Shown here: positions 57,297-64,000 of the stretch, piece after piece
Layout of the letters: the number at the start of each line of letters is the position of its first letter
Numbering within the stretch: the first letter of the stretch is position 1
Assembly: GCA_037892935.1 (NCBI GenBank)
Contig: JAYXKI010000001.1
Location: forward strand, 2,542,001-2,606,000
Reading direction: 5' to 3'
DNA: 64,000 nt
Origin: Phlebopus portentosus
Lineage: Eukaryota > Basidiomycota > Agaricomycetes > Boletales > Boletinellaceae
Made by a program: the position numbers and the translations under genes
Notes under the pieces: generated by a model
The model's database searches: none
What the model saw: only the letters and a program-made list of their open reading frames with translations
Told to the model about the DNA's origin: nothing

Positions 57297-59185
57297 AGCA
57301 TTTGCCAGTGCGACCGACGACGATTGGACATGCGGGAAGTACAACGACGAAGCTTGGCCATGCCGCATCATGCTGCAGGTGGTGAATCGTCATGAGAACG
57401 AGAAGAGATTTTAGACCTGCGACTGTCTACTTCTCAAGACGTCAGCTCGTAAAGCAAGTCCATTGCCTTTCCCATTTCCAATATCCGCTCGGATAACTTC
57501 TGACTAACGATGATGTATTGCTTTTCTCTTTGCTATTCAGTTATTCGCTCACTTGACCCGCAGATGAAGCACAAGATACGGCAATTATATTGGGCGGTGT
57601 TAGTTAGTACTAGTGTTCCTTCCCTTCCTTTTCCAATTACGTGCAAGCTCGTTTCGTCGAGCTCTCCCCCTCGCGCTGTGCGTGCGTCATCCACCGCCGA
57701 GCATGAGCATCGCCATCGTCATCGTCATCGGACACACTCCCGCATAAAGAATAGTCCTTTCAATTCAAAACGGCTGCCGGCATGGGTCCCTTACGATCAT
57801 ATATGTACACCTTGCGCGGTGCACCGTTGTCCCGGAACGGAGGTTTTCTTATTTGCGCGCCTGGTTCTCCCGCTGGAAGCAACGCGCTCGACGGAAAGGA
57901 GTGATATTGCACGGGAATTAGAGATGGACCCCCGACGTCAATCCGGCGATACCAAGTGAATCTCGAGTGGTCCGAAGTGATCTCTCCTCTGAAAAAGGGA
58001 GAACAACGCCGTATCACGAGTCATCTGCCCCGATTTGTTGCTGGTGCGCTCATGGTTAGGTGGAGAGAGCACCGAGCAAGAAGTTATCAGCGTGATAACG
58101 GACCAAAGGCACGCACAGATGGCCTGGTCCCCCCCACCGCTACCTACCGATACGTATTCTCTTCGCAAAATCACGGTCTGGGCCGGTGTTTATCTTTTGC
58201 AGTGAAGTGAAGGCGATAGGGACACGGGGGGAAAACGTGTATACAGAGGCCGTCGGTGGCGCCTACCAAAAACGGGTGGTCGAGGCCAAGGGAATAGTTG
58301 AGTTGACGTTCGTTCGTCGGTTCGGCCGTGAGTAGGCCCAACGCTGCTCCACCCACCGAAACTGGTCCTACCGCTTATCTTCCTTCGAGAAACAACACCC
58401 TTCGTCATCATCCATCATCCATTGCCAGGTCAATCTTCCCCAAAACAGGGTACACACATGACACACATGCTTTTTTGCGTCTACGTATTCTGATCATCTG
58501 ACTCGACTGCGCGTGCTATTTTTCGGCCTAAAGTCCTCCCTTCCGGTCCGCTTCTGTACGAACACGAAAATTTTTCAAACAAAACAGCTGGTCAGTGTGT
58601 AGTAGTGCCCAGTGTTTCACATTTTCTTACAATGTGATGTTGGAAAAACGAGGGAGTGTCATGGAAAGATACGGATCGACAAATATGGTACTGTATGTAT
58701 GTACGAACGAACGATATGTCTGCGATATAATAGATAAGTGGCGCTCGTCTTGAATGAAATTGAATGAATAGTCTACCCGCACCCATCAGCTTGGCGGAGA
58801 AATGAAAATAAACACAGCTATTATCCCATGAAGTTCCGGATCTGACTCGGATGAAGTTTTTTCGGGGTGGTCGGAAGTCAAATGCAAAAAGAAAGAGAGG
58901 GGGAATTGAGGATGAGAAAGAGAAACAGAAAGAGAAACAGAAAACAAGAATACGAAGCCAGGTAGAAAATACGATAGGTAAATAATACAAAGTTTCCTTT
59001 TCTTTAATTGAAGAGAGTAAATGCAGTTTAGTTTGGCTTGGATGCCAACAGACGAGTGTCGATGGTGGTGGTGGTGGTACAGTCAGAAAAAATAAATAAT
59101 AAATTTACATGTCCCGCATAGTCGTTCGTCTGTCTGTCATCCGCGCGAAGGTATGCTTTCAGACTGTGCCTCGCCTCGACGCGAA
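57089..59185. other. 2.1-kb gene-poor region between the PXA gene and the bZIP gene
   Basis: No gene is supported. The region contains the PXA 3' flank, a 29-base poly-A run at 57265-57293, a CATCGT microsatellite around 57700-57730, and overlapping open frames on both strands at 57500-58400 whose products are low in complexity. The A/T-rich end (58590-59130) with (GGT)n near 59063-59079 is probably the bZIP 3' flank. Confidence 0.5.
57265..57293 (+). repeat. Poly-A homopolymer, 29 bases
   Basis: An uninterrupted A run preceded by ACTC and followed by CTCAGC. It may be a simple repeat or the tail of an old retroposed insertion; no flanking target-site duplication was evident by eye. Confidence 0.9.
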
Positions 59186-60181
59186 TCAAGGCCGGGAAGG
59201 TGATCGGGACATTTTCAGCGAAGGAGAATGAGAGTATAGGCGTTCACGTTCTCGTTCGCGTGCCTCTAGTCGGGAAGCCAAAACGGCATCTTCCAACGAT
59301 TCCTGCTCCCGTAACAGTTTGCGGAGCCGTCTATTCTCCATCTGCGTCTCTTCGAGGGCGAGGCGCGTCTCTTGCAGCTCGTCCTCTAATCGGGCGGTAA
59401 CGCGAGAATGACGCGCATTTTGCTCCTCGAGCCGATCACGAAGCCGCTCGTTTTCTACCCGCTGGATGTCAAGCGTCACTTCCGCGGCCTCGACACTCTC
59501 CCGTAAGCCCGCGTTCGCATCGCGCAACGTGCGCGCAGAGGCCGCCTCCGCGTCGCGGGCTGCAGTCATATCCACCAGCTCACGAGCCGCACGCGCTCGT
59601 TCCGTCTCGAGCTGGTGAAGCGCGTCAGCTAGACGTCGCGCATGAGAGTCGGCAGAATGGAGGGCGTGCGAAAGTTCATGCTTGAGATGCGACTCAGAGT
59701 CGAGCGCGTCGGCGAGGTCCCCATTGAGCTCCTCGGACCATCGCTCAAGCTCGACGATGCGCTCCTCCATGCGACGGATCGTGTCATGGTAGAGCTGAGG
59801 ATGCGTATCACGGTCAGCAGAGGTCACCGCACTGATACGCGGCCGCTTGGCTCGAGGTTCTGAAGCGAATCCCATGTCGACGCGAAGATCCGGATCGATA
59901 GAGTGGCGCGATGCGGAGCTTGGAGTGGGCATCGGAGCCCCCGCGACAGAGGCGGCAGCGTGGGCAGGGGCATTCACATTGTCGAGCTGTGCGACGAGCT
60001 GAGATTTCTCCTGCTGGAGTTCGAGTACCTGTTGTTCCAGCTGGGACATACGCTCGTTTCTGCGGAGACGGTGTTTTTGAGCTGCGAGCCTGTTGCGCTC
60101 GCGGCGACGCTCCTTTGTGGTCTGGTCACGGTTGTCATCAGTGTCGCGAGAGGAGGAGGCATCTGAAGTCGGAGAAGACAT
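59186..60181 (-). CDS. bZIP transcription factor with extended coiled coil (single exon)
   Basis: A 331-residue intronless frame. The basic region at about residues 20-45 reads KERRRERNRLAAQKHRLRRN, with the N-x7-R pattern (N-R-L-A-A-Q-K-H-R) needed for DNA contact. It is followed by the leucine zipper ERMSQLEQQVLELQQEKSQL. A Pro/Ser/Ala linker and a basic cluster (PRAKRPRIS), perhaps a nuclear signal, come next. The second half, from about residue 130 to 315, is one long heptad-like, Arg/Glu/Ala/Leu-rich coiled coil (ERIVELERWSEELNGDLADA, ETRLALEETQMENRRLRKLL). The tail SPSLKMSRSPSRP is Ser-Pro-rich. The zipper is unlike Hac1 or Yap1. Targets are unknown. Confidence 0.85.
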   Translation of the reverse strand: MSSPTSDASSSRDTDDNRDQTTKERRRERNRLAAQKHRLRRNERMSQLEQQVLELQQEKSQLVAQLDNVNAPAHAAASVAGAPMPTPSSASRHSIDPDLRVDMGFASEPRAKRPRISAVTSADRDTHPQLYHDTIRRMEERIVELERWSEELNGDLADALDSESHLKHELSHALHSADSHARRLADALHQLETERARAARELVDMTAARDAEAASARTLRDANAGLRESVEAAEVTLDIQRVENERLRDRLEEQNARHSRVTARLEDELQETRLALEETQMENRRLRKLLREQESLEDAVLASRLEARERERERLYSHSPSLKMSRSPSRP

Positions 60182-62387
60182 AGTATATAGTGAGGAAGGA
60201 GAGCACAGACAAAAAGAGAGGGCACTTTAATAGAAGGAGAGACGAGAAAGAAATAGGAAAAGGAATAGCAGATGGGAAGAGTAGGGTAGGGTGTTGACGT
60301 CAGCAAGACAAGAGACCGCGTGAGCAGCGATAGCCGTCTCCACAGGCTGATGATGATGCTTCATGCTCTAGACTCTAGACTATGCAGATTCAATTCATTT
60401 CAATTATCTAGAGCTAGCGCTAAAACGTATTCTATCCTCTCCGCCAGCTCATCGCCCCCATGTTTCGATAAGACACACGACGGAGTCCTTCACGTTTACG
60501 CGAACACGAGCAACGGGCGCGGGCCCTGGACCGAGATCGACTGATGATGATGGTGCGTCATCACATCAGCTAAGATAGACGTGTTCTGTTCCGTAAGCGT
60601 GCCCCTTCTCCGCGCCTCGACCCACGCTCTTCTCACGCCAATTTGTCACTCATCGTCATCCATCACCGGTCCAGATTCCCTTTAGACTTCTTCTCCGTCG
60701 CGAGACTTCCGGTCTCTCTCCCTGTGACCATACCCGGCACCCCAAAGGTCAATTACGCATCCAGACTCGGTCAGCAGTGTCTGGGGGGTTTGTTCCAGTG
60801 ATGTGCCAATCGCAAAATGCCGACTCGCACAAATAGCTCATAACACCGCGATCCCCCTTTATAAACACCCATCACTCGCACTTTTGCTGTATATATTGCA
60901 TGCCCTTTCCCTCTCTTCTCGTATTTTCACTGCTCTTCCCTTTCCTCGTTTCGTTTCCAGCAACTTCTGGTCTACCTCTCCGATGCTATTCCTTCGTAGA
61001 TTGATCTTGTCATCTCCGCAAGTTGACAAAAGTTGTCGCATTCTTCCCTGTTCAAGTTCGTGATTTCATCGATAACTGCACCTGCACCTGCACCTGGATT
61101 TCGATTCTGTAGGCATCCCTCCCCTTATCCACTCGATACCGACTTCCTCTACAGACTAACTGCTTCGCCCATTTCATGCTGTTTTCGGCCTACGTCTATC
61201 CTCGCATTTACTCGAAGAACAAGAGGGGTCTCCACCACTCGTGCGTCGTGACACTCGCGAGTCCTTTCCTTTTCCTCTTACTCGTGCTCTGCTCTGAACA
61301 CCATGATGAGGGTATACCATCTCCTCGACCTTGAAGATTACTCCTCGCCTAGCTTAGCTTCTAAGCGCCAAACGTTGACGTCTCCCACTGGAGTCCGTCT
61401 TCTATCAATAAATATCCTTAGCGCTTTGCTCTGTTCAACAATTTGTTCGTTCCTTGTCGTTACCATCCTTCCCTTTTCTTCACCTCGTCCCGTCTCGTCT
61501 CTTCACTTTAACCGTTTCCCACACTCTTCCGATATCATCCGCGTCGTCGTCCGCATGACCCCTCGTAGTCATTGTCGGAAATTTTCACGGTCCGTGTTGT
61601 TGATACCCTTTCTCCGAGCCAGGGGTATTGTTCATCAATAGCGCCGCGCTTCGCTAGCTCATGTCTTGGCTCGGGGATGATTGCGAGTAGACGATTGGAT
61701 GCAGGGCATGCTGAAGGTGGTCTGACTTTCGATATTGTCGGCGTTTCCGGGTTCATCGCTAGGGTGAGTTATTGGGGTGGAAATGTCATACTGTGCTCCG
61801 AACTGGACTCCTGGACCTTCTCGGATGTGGACGTCTCGATTTCCTGGCATTTGGGCTGCCCGGTCTTGAGACCCAGTTCTGCAGGATGAGAATCAGGAAT
61901 TCTCAATATCTCGCATTACTTTGATTTCAACTTTTGGAAGGGTTCATACATATATTTTGTGTGTATCTAGTTCATTTCTGCCGCGTGAATAAACTTGTTT
62001 TTCAAAACACTGTTTCAGCGTGTTTCATCGTGGAAATAACTGGAGTTTACTCAAATGACATTTCAGCAGGTTGGAATGAAAAGAAAAAATGATAGCATTG
62101 CGTTGACAAATATTGGAGATGCACATATCCAGCATCAAGTGTTCAGTTCAAATGTAAGCACAAATGCGCAGTAGCAAGCCCCGACTAACTAACTGACATA
62201 CGTACGGCTGGGGGGGGGCTGAAGGGTGGTGCGGAAAAGTCAAATCAGAGTGGGAATACTAAGCAATAAAAATAAACGAGTGTGCAGTAACCCGGAGAGT
62301 GAATTTTAGAGATCCAGCATAGTTGAGCAGAATATATGAATGATACTGTGCATAAGAAGCCATTCAAACGCATGAACTACCCCAAAA
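60182..62387. other. 2.2-kb region between the bZIP and G-patch genes, with an unexplained open segment
   Basis: No gene is firmly supported. 60182-60800 is the bZIP promoter. 60860-61560 is strongly pyrimidine-rich on the plus strand, like the leader of a plus-strand transcript. At 61303 an ATG in strong context (AACACCATGATG) opens 112 codons, overlapped in another frame by open sequence to 61889. 61900-62387 is AT-rich and holds a G-run near 62211-62220. It may be an unrecognised short gene, a non-coding transcript, or a chance pattern. Confidence 0.45.
61303..61641 (+). CDS. Possible small membrane protein or first exon (weakly supported)
   Basis: The 112-codon frame starts MMRVYHLLDLEDYSSPSLAS after a CACC context, and holds one hydrophobic helix (LLSINILSALLCSTICSFLV) followed by a basic, Ser-rich tail ending RGIVHQ. 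It sits behind a long pyrimidine-rich stretch, as real fungal genes do. A second open frame (to 61889, ending CPVLRPSSAG) overlaps its 3' end and could be a further exon if a splice exists, but I found no convincing GT-AG pair. No homology is recognised. Confidence 0.25.
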   Translation: MMRVYHLLDLEDYSSPSLASKRQTLTSPTGVRLLSINILSALLCSTICSFLVVTILPFSSPRPVSSLHFNRFPHSSDIIRVVVRMTPRSHCRKFSRSVLLIPFLRARGIVHQ

Positions 62388-64000
62388 CTAACGTCGCCCT
62401 CGCATCTTCTGAAAATTCTGCCAGTTTCCACGAGACTGAGCAGTCGCCTCCTCGTCGAAAGTCATCTTTGACTTTGATTTCGCCTTTGATTTGCGTTGTT
62501 CTGAGCTGGGATTCGAGGTAGCCGGGCTGGTTGGTTGATTTTGCGGGTTAGGAGGGGTTGCAACGGACGTAAGTGGGATACCAGTAGGAGGAGCACCTTC
62601 TGTAGATGGTCTGACGTTCCAACTTCCATGGTCCGCAGACTGTGGTTGACTAGATGGAGAAGCGGATGGGAGGCGGGACCACGAAGACGGCGTTGAAGGA
62701 GGCAGCCGGGGCGGCGGCGGCAACGGCAATGAATCCACTCGCGGAGGAGGAGGGGGCGGCCCTAATCGCGCGAAAGGTGGTGGCGGAGGAAGTGGAGGTG
62801 TGCTAACACCTCTATTTGGACTTGGTGTGGAGGGAGCTTCAATAGACGTAGCCAGGGTCGACCAGCCGCCAGAACGAAACCCCTGGTGAATGGGAGGCGG
62901 CGGGGCAGAAGCAGAGGGAGGTGGAGGAGGAGAGCCGGAAGGAGCAGAGGGTGCTGGACCAGAAACTGGCGCCCAAATTTTCTCAGGTGTCGAAGATGCA
63001 GGCGTGGCAGACGTCGAACTCGGCAACGCATCACTGACCGACGCCCAGCCAGACTTCTTGAATCCGTTGTCTTCGCGACGAGGCGTCGAGGAAGCGGCCG
63101 AACGTGCAACAGGTGGCGCACTGAGTTTAATCCCAGCAGCCCTCGCAAGCTTGCGGAGCTCCTTCTCTTCACGCTTGCGCTCCTTCTCCCGTCGACGCTC
63201 AGCTTCCTCTCGACCACCAGCACGCACGGGGTGATTAGCGTTCATATCACGCGCACGTGCTTTGTGGTGGTGGGCATAGGAGTTGGTGTGCTCGTCATAT
63301 TGAGCTACGTTCTGAAACTAATAAACGAAATTCAGATATAGTTCATTCCCACTAAATCTTGATATCATTACCTGTTTATCACATAGTTCGCAATAAAATG
63401 GACGTAGCACATTCGAAAGCTCAGACTTCACGGCGGCTTGTTGAGCGACGGCGGCCTACTCTCAAGGAAAAGGAAGTCATTTGGCTATGTCCAGCGTTGT
63501 TATCACCGTTGAAACTTGCCTCGCGTTGTTGGCGTTGCTCTGCAGTTTCGAACTGCATTCGCTCAGAATCGAGATTACGACGCTGAGAAACGGTAGTCTC
63601 AATCATCCGGAAATCCTGCGTGGCTTTCCCAAGACCAGTCGAATCTTGCTTGACTGTGAAGGGCACGGGGTCCACTCGACCTATAGGAGGTGCAAAATCA
63701 GACAAGAATATGCAAGTCAGGTATTTGTGTGGACCACTCACCATCGCCAGAAAGACCTAAAGGCGTCCCTTCCGCCCAGCCCATCTTCGCAAGCATAGCG
63801 AAGCCCTTGTTTGTATTCTTTATTTTTGTTTCGACTGTAATGACCTCCCGCGCCACGCCTCGGACGTGCTCATCGTATCCATACACGTCCTTCATTTCGA
63901 CATCTCTGTCGGGCTGCGGTGAGGGAGTCCTCGAAACAAAGGAGACATTGTCCTCTGAACTATTGTCATCATCGTCTGACCTGGTCCGCTGGTAGAGCGG
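62388..64000 (-). CDS. G-patch and C2H2 zinc-finger protein, GPATCH8-like (5' end beyond window)
   Basis: Read from the right edge, the first visible exon is acidic (RTRSDDDDNSSEDNVSFVSR) and leads to a G-patch domain: NTNKGFAMLAKMGWAEGTPL followed by GLSGDGRVDPVPF. G-patches recruit and activate DEAH helicases in splicing or ribosome assembly. Next are TTVSQRRNLDSERMQFETAE and a zinc finger, FYCELCDKQFQNVAQYDEHT with NSYAHHHKARARDMN (C-x2-C-x12-H-x5-H, the RNA-binding U1-like type). A charged helix follows (REEAERRREKERKREEKELR). The last exon, 62388-63245 and beyond, is proline-rich with long polyproline runs and ends GNWQNFQKMRGRR, a short conserved-looking tail. The G-patch plus single finger order matches human GPATCH8 and fungal relatives. 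The N-terminus is missing here. Confidence 0.88.

Noticed and set aside
57510..57959. 149-codon plus-strand frame with a His-Arg repeat
   Set aside because: The repeat is a translated CATCGT microsatellite; the rest shows no motif, and other frames are equally open.
58592..58990. 132-codon minus-strand frame rich in Phe and Ser
   Set aside because: It translates AAAGAG-rich low-complexity sequence and lies in the 3' flank of the bZIP gene.
59903..60183. Plus-strand frames opposite the bZIP start
   Set aside because: Shadow of the Arg/Glu-rich bZIP coding sequence.
62886..63341. Arg/Gly-rich open frames on the plus strand
   Set aside because: They are antisense to the proline-rich exon of the G-patch protein; composition follows from polyproline codons.

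Overview
The window is nuclear DNA of a filamentous basidiomycete fungus, most likely an agaricomycete. The evidence is dense short GT-AG introns of about 50-65 bases in nearly every gene, compact spacing of roughly one gene per 2.6 kb on both strands, pyrimidine-rich promoter tracts, and fungal protein families (Aco2-type aconitase, Cdc11 septin, Vta1, Sly1, short Atg16, Pxa-type protein). No operons, CRISPR arrays, tRNAs or rRNAs were seen. Coordinates given for spliced genes run from start codon to stop codon and include introns.

Layout. 1-8278: three plus-strand metabolic genes, namely 6-phosphogluconate dehydrogenase (cut by the left edge), an ASNSD1-like asparagine synthetase-domain protein and an Aco2-type aconitase. 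8430-19683: the ribosome-biogenesis factor Utp23 (minus) diverges from a GH2 beta-mannosidase (plus). Mitochondrial MutS homologue Msh1 (minus) then diverges from a Cdc11-type septin (plus). 20577-31538: an MIT-domain protein (plus), a divergent CSC1/OSCA-like membrane protein (minus), a decayed LINE fragment (minus) and Vta1 (minus). 32404-39058: a small unknown gene interrupted by an in-frame TGA (minus), then Sly1 (minus) head-to-head with an oxysterol-binding protein (plus). 39675-46939: a secreted GH3 beta-glucosidase with more than twenty exons, prohibitin 1, and a three-RRM Pub1/TIA-1-like protein, all plus. 47528-49772: Atg16 (minus) head-to-head with Rab7/Ypt7 (plus). 50125-57088: branched-chain aminotransferase (minus), 6-phosphogluconolactonase (plus, with an apparent one-base frameshift), a one-pass membrane protein (minus) and a PXA-domain protein (plus). 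57089-64000: mostly gene-poor, with a single-exon bZIP factor (minus) and, at the right edge, a G-patch plus C2H2 zinc-finger protein (minus, 5' end outside the window).

How the genes relate. Membrane traffic and autophagy are well represented: Vta1 and an MIT protein (ESCRT/Vps4), Sly1 (ER-Golgi SNARE control), an ORP lipid-transfer protein, Atg16, Ypt7 and a PXA protein. Mitochondrial functions include Msh1, prohibitin, Aco2 and the aminotransferase. Two consecutive enzymes of the oxidative pentose phosphate pathway lie about 50 kb apart. I found no convincing new multi-gene system. The best leads are local: the TGA-split gene at 32.4-32.8 kb, the frameshifted lactonase, the altered lipid-binding signature of the ORP, a possible alternative C-terminus of the RRM protein, and unexplained sequence at 61.3-61.9 kb.
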